Made by a program: the position numbers and the translations under genes. From positions 549,137,763 to 549,201,762 of the forward strand of contig NC_058524.1 of assembly GCF_904849725.1 (NCBI RefSeq): DNA of 64,000 nt, given 5' to 3'. Within the stretch, counting starts at the first letter, position 1. Every line of letters starts with the position of its first letter. Source of the stretch: Hordeum vulgare subsp. vulgare. Its lineage: Eukaryota; Streptophyta; Magnoliopsida; Poales; Poaceae. Positions 23,290-34,289 of this stretch are shown one piece after another. The notes under the pieces were generated by a model, which did not search any database, was not told where the DNA came from, and saw only the letters and a program-made list of their open reading frames with translations.

Positions 23290-24221
23290 AGAAGAAAAAG
23301 AAAAGCATTGTACCAACTGTCTATTGCCAGCTACATGCGCGCATTGCCCCGAAAGGAATCGTGTGGGCTGTGCATCCTACGCTACTTAGATTTTCCCTAC
23401 AAAGAATACTCCTTTGATTTCGTTGCATCCCAATCCCATCTTTTGCCGGCTTGATGTGCTGGTGTGCAGGCTTCGGTTTTTTAACATCGAGCCAGGCCGG
23501 GCTTGCGGATGCGTGCCACCCGCCGGCGGCGAACAGCCGAACACAACCCAACGCCCGCCTTGAGCAGCGGCGAGGCGAGACGCTCTTCTGTATCCACATG
23601 CGATGGTGCGAGGGACTGCGCAGACATTCCTGGCCATCGGCTTGTTCCTGCGCCGGCCCGCCGTGCGGGGTTAAGCCGCGCCTCGTCCACCATGTGCCAC
23701 CAACCATGGCAGTGGCACCACCGTCGTCGCCTAGCGCCGCACGCGTGATGCGGGCTATGGGTGGGGTGGTGGCCGCTTTTCCATGTGGAAGCTGGAAGCC
23801 AACTACTCCAATTACAGTTATTAGGTAGGCCTTCTCCTCCCGTCTCCCATATCCCAAACTTTCCCCCCATTTCCTCAGCCCTATCCGTCGCCCCGTGCCC
23901 TCCGCACACATTTGATTGGTTAAATCAAGGGTTTCTCTCGTCCAGGCTTCCGATCCTTCCGACCTATCAAGACTAGCAGGTACTGTCACACACATTTCAG
24001 TAGCTACTGTATGCTGTGTTTGGGCTGTTTATCTTGGAGATCTGGAGTCAACGTTCGTTGTCCCAGTGCATTTTTGTCTTGCCTAACTCATCGCTCTGAT
24101 TCACACTCTCTTTGTACTACTGTACCACGCCGATATTTCCAGACCTTGTTTAAATAGGTTGTAATACATGTGATCTGATTGGAGACCTGGTCAGAAATCG
24201 TCTGTTTTGTTCGCATTCTCC
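23290..24221 (+). other. GC-rich non-repetitive stretch, possible leader exon
   Basis: No coding gene is supported. Frames on both strands (up to 224 codons on the minus strand) have no recognised domain. A donor-like AGCAG|GTACTG at about 23978-23983 follows a pyrimidine-rich stretch, so a non-coding 5' exon for a plus-strand gene such as the NLR at 28379 is conceivable but unproven. Confidence 0.25.
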
Positions 24222-24332
24222 TTAGGCCTTGTTTGGCATAAGGCCTCGTTTGGTAGGAAGGGATTGAGGGGGTTTTGAGGGGAGGGGATTTCAGAGGATT
24301 TGGTGAATCCCCCTCTTCACCCAATCCCCTCA

Positions 24333-24623
24333 GGCCTCGTTTGGTTAAGGGGGATTGGGGAGGTTTTGAGAGGAAAATCCCGGGAGGGACCAAAAACCCC
24401 ACAGATCCTCGGGCGTCCATTTGGTAGGAGGGGTTTGCTTAGCCCAATCCCTTCCGTTCCCCTTCAATCCCTTCCTATCCATGTGTTTCAAAACCCTCCT
24501 CGGGGGACTAGTGAGAAAAACCCCGGGGATTTGAGAGGATTGGGTGAAACAAAGGGATTCACCCAATCCCCTGAAATCCCTCCCTCTTAAAACCTCCCCA
24601 ATCCCCCTTAACCAAACGAGGCC
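24333..24623. mobile_element. Inner GGCCTCGTTTGGTT MITE
   Basis: It has about 35 bp of identical terminal inverted repeat, beginning GGCCTCGTTTGGTTAAGGGG, and is 291 bp long. TCA trinucleotides flank both ends (24330-24332, 24624-24626). It is non-coding; frames through it come from GC-rich repeats. Confidence 0.85.
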
Positions 24624-25170
24624 TCAAATCCACTTGAAACCCCTCAAACCCCTCCAATCACAATCTTCTCTATAAGAATCAAACGTTTGGTAGGCAGGGA
24701 ATGCAATATTGTGAAACGTCTAAAAATGTAATCTTTTATCAAGAAGAGTTTGCTACAAAATTATAAAGGTCTTCAAATAAAAATTTGAACTGCTACAGGG
24801 CATAATTTTCCACATCATATTAAAACAAATGTAATTTTTCCAACATCATGTTAAGACATGACAACTAAAAAGTTATCACTGGTAACAAAATCACAACATT
24901 ACATGTATCGATAGCCTGACACGAGCTGGTCTGTAAAACAGGAAAGAGCACATGAGTTCTGAAAATCAATACTAGTACGTTTAGTGCAGGACTTCCCTCT
25001 TCAAGAACAACAGGGTGGCAAACACTCTCCAACAGCTAATTACTACTGTTACAATTCCGACATTCCAAGTTCATCGGAGTAGTAGATTGCTTGTTAGAAT
25101 GGTTCTTGGGACGATGCACCTGCTGGAACTAAATAACAGATTCACTATGTAATGAATCTTGGTCAACTGT

Positions 25171-25235
25171 TCTGGTTCTGCCTGGCTGACATGTTAGCCA
25201 TGTCTTCAGCAGTCACTGGCTTATGCATCTGCACG
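25171..25235 (-). pseudogene. Possible terminal exon fragment of an unknown gene
   Basis: On the minus strand, an acceptor-like TTCGTGCAG is followed by an open reading of 21 codons, MHKPVTAEDMANMSARQNQN plus S, then TGA. The following 400 bases resemble an AT-rich 3' UTR. A matching upstream segment may be the open stretch beginning MRPDSWAPVFLRGELP near 26170. I do not recognise the family. It lies within the MITE cluster and may be a captured fragment or a small real gene. Confidence 0.3.
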
Positions 25236-26314
25236 AACAGGAAGCTCGAGTTAGGACAATATGATAAAAATTCAGAAGCTCTTTCAGTAGATACTACTGT
25301 AAGCTCAGCACAAGTAGGTCCAGGAACAACACATTACAGAACCAATCAATCAAACAATAATATTCAATTTGCAAAGCAGTGTCCATTGAACAGTCATGAC
25401 GAGAATGTGGAACTTGAAATGCAGAATTACTAACATAATCAAACTCACCAAGCAATTAGTACAAGTTAATTCATTCTATGGGAATAGCTCATATTGACTT
25501 CATCAATGTCTTATGCACCTTACCCTGACTAACATGGTCAACAGTCATGTACCAAATATTTTAGGGATGGAAGCCAAACAGTAGAGAAGCATGCCAACTC
25601 ATCTGCTAAAAGTAGATCAGACAGATTCCGTAAAAGGAAAAGAAAAACAGTTTCAATTTGTGTTCAATCAGTTTCTCTGACCGACATGTTGGGTCGGGTC
25701 TGTTTGACTTCCATCAGTACAGTAGTATAGCAGAAATACCAGGCAGCCTAAGATTTACCAGATAAGGAATGAAGGTTTTCCATCACAGAGAGAAAAACAT
25801 GTTCACGCATTAGATTCTTCTATTGAGCTAATAAAACCTAACTGCAATTAGGGATTGTTGTGGGGTGCAAGGTAATGATTATACACCAATCCTGTATGAA
25901 AAATCTTATGCAAGCGGAAACACTGATCATTTTAAAGGAAATTACTGACAATCGACATGTTTAACCACAGAAATGCAACCCAACTCTTCCAGTCAAGAAA
26001 GCTTACAGTGGCGGGCAAGATAAAACAGACCTGATATAAGCACAAAACAAATCAATTGTGCAGTACCCTAGTGAAATAGACATGACCAGAAACTGAGGTG
26101 CTGAATCGAAACACTGCATAGATTTTACTGGCAGCTCTCCTCTCAAGAACACTGGTGCCCAGCTGTCCGGCCTCATGTACACTGGTGCTGGTTCGTCCCT
26201 ATTTCATGGAGTCCCGTGAGCTTAGCTCTTCTGCTAACGACGGGGCGCCGGCCGGCGGTGCGGAGCGCGGACGGACGGAGGCGGACGAGGCGTCGATCGA
26301 TCCTATATGTACAG

Positions 26315-26383
26315 ATGGGGAACGCGCTAGGGTGCGCCGGGTTGGGCGAGCGGCTGGCGGCGGCAGCGAGGGACGGCGACGCG
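26315..26383 (+). pseudogene. XBAT/XBOS33-like E3 ligase N-terminal fragment
   Basis: The reading MGNALGCAGLGERLAAAARD followed by GDA matches the characteristic start of plant XBAT/XBOS ankyrin-RING ubiquitin ligases (pattern MGNxxGC...GERLxxAARDGD). In those proteins ankyrin repeats follow at once. Here the similarity stops after 23 residues, and the frame continues into unrelated GC-rich sequence with no ankyrin repeats or RING finger. It lies within the MITE cluster at 24225-27414, so it is best read as a captured first-exon fragment. Family similarity is from memory of the motif. Confidence 0.55.
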
Positions 26384-26861
26384 ACGGACACCTGGACAAG
26401 CGGAGGACCAGACCGATCCGTCCGTCGGATTCCGCAGCACCCACCGCGGAATCGACGGATCGAACGCAGATCGCCAAAATCGGGACAGGAGGGGGAGGAG
26501 GGGAGGGGCGAGAATGACTTACGACCGGGGAAAAATCCAGTTGGGGTCGCCGGAGGAGTTTGCCGGCGTCGAGGGGTTGGGCGGCAGGGTGTCGAGGAGG
26601 AGTCAGACGGCGGCGGCGGTGGCTGGCAGCATGTAGAGGAGGGGTCGTGTGACGGATCCACGAGGCCACCCTCGAGGGTTCTGAAGCGCGTGGAAAGCGA
26701 GGGATCGGAGGGGTAAGAGAGGGATTGGGCCGAGGAAACCCCGCACACCAAACGGGCCCTCGGGGTTTTGCGAGGTGTGGGGCCCACGCGAGGGAAATCC
26801 ACTGAAATCCCTCCTAATCCCTCCTAACCAAACGAGGCCTAAGTGGTTTTCAAGCCCCCAA

Positions 26862-27155
26862 GGCATCGTTTGGTAGAAGTGGATTCAGGAGGTTTCGAGA
26901 GAAAAATCCCCGGAAGGGCCATAAACTCCATAGAACCTCGGACGTCCATTTAGTAAGAGGGGTTTGCTTAGCCGAATCCCCTCCGTTCCCCTTCAATCCC
27001 TTCCTATCCATGTGTTTCAGGATCCTCCTCGAGGGACTGGTGGAAGCAAAGCCTCGAGGATTTGAGAGGATTGGGTGGAAGGAAGGGATTCACCAAACCC
27101 CCTCAAATCCCCTCCTCCCCAAACCTCCCCAATCCACTTCTACCAAACAAAGCCC
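26862..27155. mobile_element. Second GGC(A/C)TCGTTTGGT MITE
   Basis: It begins near AAGGCATCGTTTGGTAGAAG and ends near TTCTACCAAACAAAGCCC. The interior is clearly related to the MITE at 24333, sharing GGGGTTTGCTTAGCC and TTCAATCCCTTCCTATCCAT. Boundaries are uncertain to a few bases. Confidence 0.65.
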
Positions 27156-27417
27156 AAGGAGGTGGGGATTCTAGGGGATTTGGTGAATCCCTCTCTTCCA
27201 CCCAATCCTCTTGAATCCCCATTGCACGAGTTCCACTAGCCCTCCCTCGATGCTTCAAAACCACTTGATTTGAGGTGGATTTGAGTGGATTGAAGGGGTT
27301 TGCTCACCACAAACCCTGTCCGCCAAATGGACATGCAGGGAATCGTGGGTTTTTTGGCCCCCTCGGGGATAATCCCCTAGAAACCTCCCCAAACCTTGCG
27401 CACCAAACAAGGCCTTA

Positions 27418-28378
27418 GTGAGGTGCGATGTTTGGGTCACTTTACACTGCTAGTCAGCAATCGTCCCGTCAAACCCTTAAGTTCTGAATGAAGGAATTTA
27501 ACACTAAATCACTCAATTTCAAAGAAGATTGGAGAGCTCAAACTAAGGTTCTATTGCTTATGAAAGGGGAAAGTAGGTTTAGCTCGCCACTGACGGCTAG
27601 GGTTTACACCCGACACAAATCAAGATAGTCCCAAAATGACAAGGAGGGTTGGCTTTATAGCCATTACAACTCAGTGAAAGAAGAAGAAAAGCAAAACCGA
27701 TCACATGCTTTATCGGAAACTTGTACAGTACTAGCCGTTAGATCGAAGATCGAGGGACGAGGACAGTCATCGCTGGCGAACCGGTATCTTCCAAGGCGAG
27801 CCATCGGATGACAGATCAATGCCTCATGTGAATTCCGGCACGCAGGAACCTGGGAATTAACTGTAGTTCTTTAGAAATGATGTTTCCGTCACCGTATTCT
27901 ATATTCTAAAAGAAAAAATCCGACCCTTGAGGGAAGAAACCCGCTCTGGTTGGCAGGCAGCCCCAACCCTAGGGGTCTTTACCACCGTGCTGCACGTTCT
28001 GTCAGTGCATACACTTATGAAGTGCTATAATATTTCTCCAGTTCGGTGAAAACATTGCAACAAGCCATCTAGTTTAATGGGCTTGGAAAAGGTAGTCTTA
28101 GATGGATATGCAAGACCTGATGGAGACTATCAAAAGTGTTCACAGTATGAAGTGTGTCAAACATATCAAGTGTGACTATGAAAGATCACTAGTTGATTTT
28201 ATACTGTAGTACTAGTTTATGTTGGATATGTGGTCTACAGCTTACTTGATCCTCTGTGGCAAGCAAGTTTCTGAATATTAAGTAGTTGTGCAATATTTAT
28301 TTGTATGTTGCAACTGGTTATCCACCCCATACTACAAACACTTAATCGTTATGTTGTACAGGAATATTCCTTGATTAC
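27418..28378 (+). promoter_or_regulatory. Upstream region of the NLR gene
   Basis: No coding frame. A plausible intron 3' splice site, TATGTTGTACAG, ends at 28361, 17 bases before the NLR start codon. This suggests a spliced 5' UTR. The promoter and upstream exon were not located with confidence. Confidence 0.4.
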
Positions 28379-31300
28379 ATGGCTACTGTATCAGCAGTCA
28401 GTGCTGTAGGATGGGTTGTTTCTCCTATTATTAGAAGGATGGTTTCTTTGGTGCAGTCCTATATGTCAAGCCAGTACAATTGGAAATCTGGGATATTATC
28501 TGATCTCAAGAATTTGGAGGCCACTTTAATGGATATACTGCTCGTAGTTGGAGCAGCTGAAAGGCAACATGTAGTGGACATAAATCAGATGTTGTTATTG
28601 CAGCAGATGAAAGATGCAGTCTCTGATGCAGAAGATGTCTTGGATGAGTTTGATTATATGCTTTTAAAAGAAAAGGTTGAGCCAAAAGGCCTGCTCAGAC
28701 GCATAGGCTCCTCTTCTCTTTCTGTTGGTATGCGTCTGGTTAACATTGACAAGTTCAGCTCAAATTTGCGGAAGGTCCTCAAAAGCTTGGAAAGGGTCAG
28801 AGCTTCTGCAGAGATGTTTGTCCGGGTGATGGCATTGGAGGGTTTTAACCCCATTCAGTCTCTAGAGTGTGTCCCAGCAAGAATTACCGGATCCCTTTTG
28901 CATGAAGATGCGATTTTTGGGAGAGAAAAGGAGATAGATGAACTCGTGGGTCAGCTGCTGTATATATCCGATAAATCTTTGCTGAGTATTCACCAGAAGT
29001 TAAGGACAGAGGTGCACACTATTGTTGGTGTTGGGGGCATTGGCAAAACTACTCTGGCCCAGCTGATCTATAATGATGACCGCATCGTGGATTCTTTTGA
29101 CGTGAGAATGTGGGTTAGTGTTTCCAATAACTTTGACAAAACTAGAATTACCAAAGAGATCATAGCATACACAACTGGTGGTGAGAATGCTGAATTGGCC
29201 AATTTTAATTTTAGCAAGCTCCAGGAAGAACTTAGATGGAGACTTCGTTGCAAGAGGTTTCTCTTAGTGTTGGATGATGTGTGGTATGATGAGAAATATG
29301 GAGAACACATCAACAAAGAAAGGTGGATGGACATAATAGCTCCTATTAAGGAAATGTTTACAAGGCCAGGAAGTATGACGGGAAGCAAGATTCTAGTGAC
29401 AACCCGAACAGAATTGGTTGCAAAAATGCTGGATTCTAGAAGCTTGTTCATTTTAGAAGGTCTGGGAAGGGATGATAGTTGGTCGCTATTCAGGCGATGT
29501 GCATTTGGCAGCAGGAAGCCAGAAGGTTATCCAGAGTTGAAGCAGTTAGGCTACCAAATTGTTCAAAAACTTAAAGGCTCACCTCTAGCTCTAAAGGTTG
29601 TTGGTGGTCATTTAAATGGAAAATACAGTGATGCAGAGTGGGAGGATGTTCTTCAAAAAGATGTCCTCAATCCAAATGATATTTTAACTATCTTACACTT
29701 GAGTTATGAAAGTTTGCCGGAACACCTACAGCAGTGTTTTGCATATTGTAGTTTATTCTCAAAGGGTTACCGTATTGATTCAAAGAGATTGATCCGGATG
29801 TGGATAGCTCAGGGCCTTGTTCATCTAGAAGGAAATAACAGTAGAAGTTTGGAAGATATTGGAAGGGGCTATTTCAATGATCTGTTAGCTCGATCATTTT
29901 TCCAAGTGCTCCGTTGTGGAGATCAAACATATTACGTTATGCATGATTCACTGAATGACCTCGCACTTCATGTTTCCAATGGGGAATGCTTCAGGGTTGA
30001 CCATGGCAGCGTTGGGGAGTTTCCTCATTACATTAGGCATTTGTCTGTGTCTGCTGAACAACTGGGAGATCTTGTGAACTATGATGGTCTCCGGAGATTG
30101 CGTACATTTATGATTCTGAATGATTCTTGGTTCTGCTCCAAAGTCTGTTTAAGTCATGATATACTCAATAAACTCAAGAGTGTGCGGGTACTTGATGTAA
30201 GCGGGTGCTGCTTTGGAAGCTTTCCTGAAGCTGTCAATGATCTGATCCACCTGCGTTATCTAGCCATTCAACGCACTTATTACCCACTGCCTACAACAAT
30301 CTCCAGACTCAATCATCTACAGTCATTGTTTGTGTTGTATCATTCATGTTACTCTGCGAGGATATCTTGCTCAAACAAGAGGAAACAACTGAAATATTTG
30401 AGGAGGGAAGTGAACACTACTGGAGGTCATTTCAGGCTTCCTGAAAGCATTAGCAGGCTCATTAACTTGGTGCATGTTGATGTAGAGAAGGCTTACACTC
30501 TCATGTTATCAGGTGTGTTTCAGCTTCCCTGTGTCGAGGGTTCTGGAGAATTCCTTGTCAATAAGAAGGAGCAAAGTTTGGTACAACTGAAGGATCTAAA
30601 CAAGATTAGGGGAGAGCTTTCTGTTAAGTTTCTGGAGAATGTAAAAAACAGGGAGGAGGCTGCAAAGTCTCATCTAGACTTGAAGGAGCACATCTCTAAG
30701 TTGGAGCTAGAATGGGGATCATGTGATGGTGCTCATGATATGGACAAGGGCTTTGAGGTGCTTGATGTATTAAAGCCGCACCGCAATCTTGATGAGCTAA
30801 CTATCAGTGGGTACCCAGGTGTCAAGTCTCCTTCTTGGCTAGAGTCTGATTGGCTGAGAAGATTGAAATTGATCTGTCTACGAGATTGTAATAGATGGGA
30901 GGTCCTTCCACCTTTAGGGGATCTCCCCTTACTCAGAACTCTTGAAGTGCGGCGAATGGAAGAACTAAAAGCACTCGGTCAGGAGTTCTTTGGTCATGCT
31001 GGATTCCCTTCTTTGGAAAGATTGCTTCTGGAACGCCTACCTAAATTGGAGTGGTGTCTTGTGGACAATGATAAAGTGTTGCAGAATCTCAGACACCTCT
31101 CTGTTGCTGGCTGTCCACGGCTCAGATCATATCCTACCCATCCTCGTACACTCAGACATATAGCTGTTCTTGACCAAGAAAGAATCCAAGTTAAGGCTCA
31201 GATGGATAGTCTTGATTTATCAAGATCGTTTTGTAGGCTGGTATCAAGCTCCTTACATGTCTTGCATGCTCATCACCTAGAGTGTATAGAAGATATGGAC

Positions 31301-32149
31301 ATCTATGTGAACCATTCAGTAGACACGTCCACCACAGTGTTTAGCAATCTGAAATCACTCAAACAGTTGCAAATATGTGGCATCAACCGGGCAAATACCC
31401 CCTCTGTAATTACTACATTGTGGGGTGAGAATGGGGCCACCGTACTTCCTTCATCACTTCGATTCCTCGAGTTAAGACGGTGCTACCTGCAACCATCCTC
31501 TTTTTCCAAGTTATTGAAGAATCTCCCGTCACTTGTTACACTACACTTAATAGAATGTGACACTGTTGAGATACCGGGTTTACCGGTAAGCTTGCACCTA
31601 TTGAGGATGCTGAAACAGTTGTACATATATAAATGTGATTGGATATCATCTTTTGAGGGATCAGAAGCACTGTTGTCCCTTGAAGAGATGAAGATAGACC
31701 AATGTTATGATCTGGAATATGTACCGTACTTGGATGACATGCCATGTCTTCAGAAACTACATTTGTCCCGGTGCCCTCAAGTTATGCGACTGTCTAAAGC
31801 AGTCCACCAAACAACACTGAAAGAGCTGGTTGTAAGATCTTGCGATGGGCTATCATCTCTGCGAAAATTGTGTGACCTTGTTTCACTTGTGAAGCTGACG
31901 ATTACTGATTGTTCTGATTTATTGTGGCTTCCTGATATGACTGGTTTTTATTCGCTCCGGGTTCTCTCCATTGACCGGTGCCCCCGGCTGAGGTCACTGC
32001 CACGGAGTGGTCTTCCTGTATCACTTGAAACATTTTTCCTGTCTAGATGTCATCAAGCACTGGAGGAGCAGTTTCAGCGGAAGGAAGGTCCAGATTGGAA
32101 CAAGTTTGCCGCCCTTCCAGGATGCAAATGGGAAGCTGGTAGGCGGTAA
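28379..32149 (+). CDS. CC-NB-ARC-LRR disease resistance protein (NLR)
   Basis: A single uninterrupted 1256-residue frame. An Rx-type coiled-coil region spans about residues 5-150, with DAVSDAEDVLDEFDY (79-93) in the place of the EDVID motif. The NB-ARC domain has P-loop GVGGIGKTT (217-225), kinase-2 LLVLDDVW (295-302) with the Trp typical of non-TIR NLRs, RNBS-B GSKILVTTR (335-343), GSPLAL (400-405), RNBS-D CFAYCSLF (453-460) and MHD (521-523). About 700 residues of irregular leucine-rich repeats follow. It resembles RGA-type cereal NLRs. Such proteins sit inside the cell, bind ADP/ATP as a switch and trigger defence on detecting a pathogen effector; the recognised effector cannot be inferred. 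The start was chosen at the first ATG after a likely 5' UTR acceptor. Every key motif is intact, so a functional gene is likely. Confidence 0.93.
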   Translation: MATVSAVSAVGWVVSPIIRRMVSLVQSYMSSQYNWKSGILSDLKNLEATLMDILLVVGAAERQHVVDINQMLLLQQMKDAVSDAEDVLDEFDYMLLKEKVEPKGLLRRIGSSSLSVGMRLVNIDKFSSNLRKVLKSLERVRASAEMFVRVMALEGFNPIQSLECVPARITGSLLHEDAIFGREKEIDELVGQLLYISDKSLLSIHQKLRTEVHTIVGVGGIGKTTLAQLIYNDDRIVDSFDVRMWVSVSNNFDKTRITKEIIAYTTGGENAELANFNFSKLQEELRWRLRCKRFLLVLDDVWYDEKYGEHINKERWMDIIAPIKEMFTRPGSMTGSKILVTTRTELVAKMLDSRSLFILEGLGRDDSWSLFRRCAFGSRKPEGYPELKQLGYQIVQKLKGSPLALKVVGGHLNGKYSDAEWEDVLQKDVLNPNDILTILHLSYESLPEHLQQCFAYCSLFSKGYRIDSKRLIRMWIAQGLVHLEGNNSRSLEDIGRGYFNDLLARSFFQVLRCGDQTYYVMHDSLNDLALHVSNGECFRVDHGSVGEFPHYIRHLSVSAEQLGDLVNYDGLRRLRTFMILNDSWFCSKVCLSHDILNKLKSVRVLDVSGCCFGSFPEAVNDLIHLRYLAIQRTYYPLPTTISRLNHLQSLFVLYHSCYSARISCSNKRKQLKYLRREVNTTGGHFRLPESISRLINLVHVDVEKAYTLMLSGVFQLPCVEGSGEFLVNKKEQSLVQLKDLNKIRGELSVKFLENVKNREEAAKSHLDLKEHISKLELEWGSCDGAHDMDKGFEVLDVLKPHRNLDELTISGYPGVKSPSWLESDWLRRLKLICLRDCNRWEVLPPLGDLPLLRTLEVRRMEELKALGQEFFGHAGFPSLERLLLERLPKLEWCLVDNDKVLQNLRHLSVAGCPRLRSYPTHPRTLRHIAVLDQERIQVKAQMDSLDLSRSFCRLVSSSLHVLHAHHLECIEDMDIYVNHSVDTSTTVFSNLKSLKQLQICGINRANTPSVITTLWGENGATVLPSSLRFLELRRCYLQPSSFSKLLKNLPSLVTLHLIECDTVEIPGLPVSLHLLRMLKQLYIYKCDWISSFEGSEALLSLEEMKIDQCYDLEYVPYLDDMPCLQKLHLSRCPQVMRLSKAVHQTTLKELVVRSCDGLSSLRKLCDLVSLVKLTITDCSDLLWLPDMTGFYSLRVLSIDRCPRLRSLPRSGLPVSLETFFLSRCHQALEEQFQRKEGPDWNKFAALPGCKWEAGRR

Positions 32150-33540
32150 ATATTCAGGGCTTGTTGTCAGGTACTCGTACTTGCTAAGAGGAGTTGTAGT
32201 GATAAGAAACCCAAAGGCAGAAGATGTACGACTGTCAACATTTATTCATTCCATCCTTATTATTACTTTTATTTTCAAGTTAAAGTTACTTTCTGTAACC
32301 CCTCATACTATATAAGGGGCAGTAACTAGACGAGATGTATCGATCAACTATTCAGCCAAATATTGATCATTATCAATACAGTAGTATAACTTTACATACA
32401 ACATTTACACAAGTTCCTCACCGTTCTTCATGATTTCATACTTTTCCCCATTTTCTTGTTTTTGATCCACCTCAAATCCATGTCTGATCCATCAGAGGTC
32501 TTGACACTTGTCCTTTTTTTCTCTATCCCGAGTCCGATTTCACATATGCTTTTTTTCCTTGGGTAATGCCTTATTTTTGGATAAGCAAACTTCAATATTT
32601 TGCCTGATCCGACTTCTGCTTGTCATGGATCCCTGGACATAATTTTTTTGCTTACTGAACTTGCTAGGATAAAGCTGTGAGCTAAGTGCAATCATGCAAA
32701 CCAATTTGGTTTGATGGTCCAATCAGCTTGACATTACAGTCAAGCTAAACTGCACTTTAGAGTCAAAAATGAAAGCTTGCTGGCTCCAACACTGGACATC
32801 ATTGCACCCCGATTCTGTCAGATGAGTGTTATCAACTTGTCATCATCCTTTTATTCATGTAAATATCCATCGCTTTGAGGAGATTTTGGAGTTTACTAGA
32901 GGACTGAAACTTCTGTACTGCGTTTCTGTGGAAGTTGATAGAGCAACATTAACTCCAGTCTCCACAAATGGACTCCAGTTTCTCTAAAAACAAATGAAGT
33001 ACATTTCCTAATTCCTTAGATTAAGCAACTCGACCGTACGTACTGTTTGGCAATTTTGTTTACAATTTCCATCAGCAATTCATCTGGCTGATTCTGCAGC
33101 CAAACTCATTGGATCCGAATATAACTACAGTTGACGAATGATGCCTTTGGCCTTTGCCATTGGGTTATGGTACCTGGATCTAGGGAAGTTGTTCTTTCTC
33201 GTCTGGTTACTGCTGGTGCGACCGTGCGAGTCCAAATAACTAAATAAGCTTTGGTTCATTTGGATTGTTATATGAATTATCGGCTCTGTTCGTCCGCTCT
33301 GCAATTCAGTTAGCAGTGTGTCCACCATGGCCTATCTCTGATCGAAGTCCAGTGTCACTGTCAGTTTATCACTTTCACTCAAAACTAGGGTGTGATGCAT
33401 TTTTTTTTCAGATTTTTTCTTGAAGAAAAATCCTCTATTATAGTATAATTATTTAAAAGGACTTCCGTCTCGTTTTATATATGTAAGCAAAACCCTCCAT
33501 CAGAGTACAATTGCAGGGCTCAATAAACTAAAATATATTC
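32150..33540 (+). other. NLR 3' flank, no gene seen
   Basis: Contains the presumed 3' UTR, with a donor-like TTGTCAG|GTACTC at 32170, and AT-rich sequence. No domain-bearing frame or transposon terminus was identified. Confidence 0.35.
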
Positions 33541-34265
33541 ATAGGAGGCGTTTGTTTCAGAGATTTTCAGCCGTCCTCTCTTTACGCCGTAAAGGGAAAA
33601 CGATACCTGCGTTTGTTTAATTCACACAGTAAACAAGTCCACCCGTAAACGGGTGCAGCCCAGTTACATCTCGATACCGCCCACCTCCCACTGGTAACTG
33701 CGGTACCGTTCCCTCCTCCTCTCTGCGCACTCCTCCCCGCACGACCCCTTCTTCCTCCCTTCCAAGCGCACTTCTCCCCCGCAAGCCCGCAGGCACGACC
33801 CCCTCCCTCCCTCGAGTGCACTCGCTCCATCGCGACCTACTCCTCCTAGTCAGTTGTTGCCTGCTCTCCGTCGAGTTTGGAGTAGCCGGCGGCGCTTGTG
33901 TTCGGGAAGGTCTGGCGGTGCTTGACATCGCAGGCGGCCGGCGGCGCACATGCTCGAGGACGGCCCGGGGCGCACAAGACCCGAGCGGCCGGCGACGCTT
34001 GAACTCGGGAACGGCCGACGACACTTTATTTCGCGTACGGCCGGCGGGGCACAAGATCCGAACAGTCAGCGGGCGTGGTCTCGGGGATGGCCGGCGGCGC
34101 TTGACTTTGGGGACGGACGGCGGCCTTTTTGATCCTCATCGGTTGGGGACAAGCAAGAGCAGACCATCTACAGGGGGAGGATGGCGGACGGCGAGCAACA
34201 TGGACGAGCAAGAAGAGTACAGCCATGGTAATCGATTCCTTGAACATGAACCAAACAAACTTGGG
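33541..34265. other. GC-rich stretch with minisatellite
   Basis: Starts near GGAGGCGTTTGTTTCAG. The frames here (up to 206 codons) come from the repeats and show no known domain. It could be a captured or transposon-derived sequence next to the LINE fragment on its right. Confidence 0.3.
33880..34130. repeat. GGCCGGCGGCGCTTG minisatellite
   Basis: About ten imperfect units of roughly 26 bp follow the pattern ACGGCCGGCGGCGCTTGA...TCGGGG, with many substitutions between units. Confidence 0.7.
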
Positions 34266-34289
34266 AAAACTCGTTACACCCAATCTCGA

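Larger units (their letters stand above)
24225..27414. mobile_element. Cluster of nested PIF/Harbinger-like MITEs with captured DNA
   Basis: The outermost GGCCTTGTTTGG (24225) and CCAAACAAGGCC (ending 27414) form a 12 bp perfect inverted repeat, each flanked by TTA (24222-24224, 27415-27417). This is consistent with one 3.19 kb composite of the PIF/Harbinger type. Inside are related MITEs (24333-24623, 26862-27155, and a terminus ending at 26839), plus about 2 kb of gene-like sequence including an XBOS-like N-terminus. The TTA flanks could also belong to two separate MITEs. Confidence 0.5.

Noticed and set aside
23321..23995. 224-codon minus-strand frame
   Set aside because: GC-rich stretch where other frames are also open; no domain, no splice or conservation evidence.
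26173..26802. 209-codon minus-strand frame rich in Pro and Ser
   Set aside because: Lies across MITE and captured DNA; composition artefact opposite the XBOS-like fragment.
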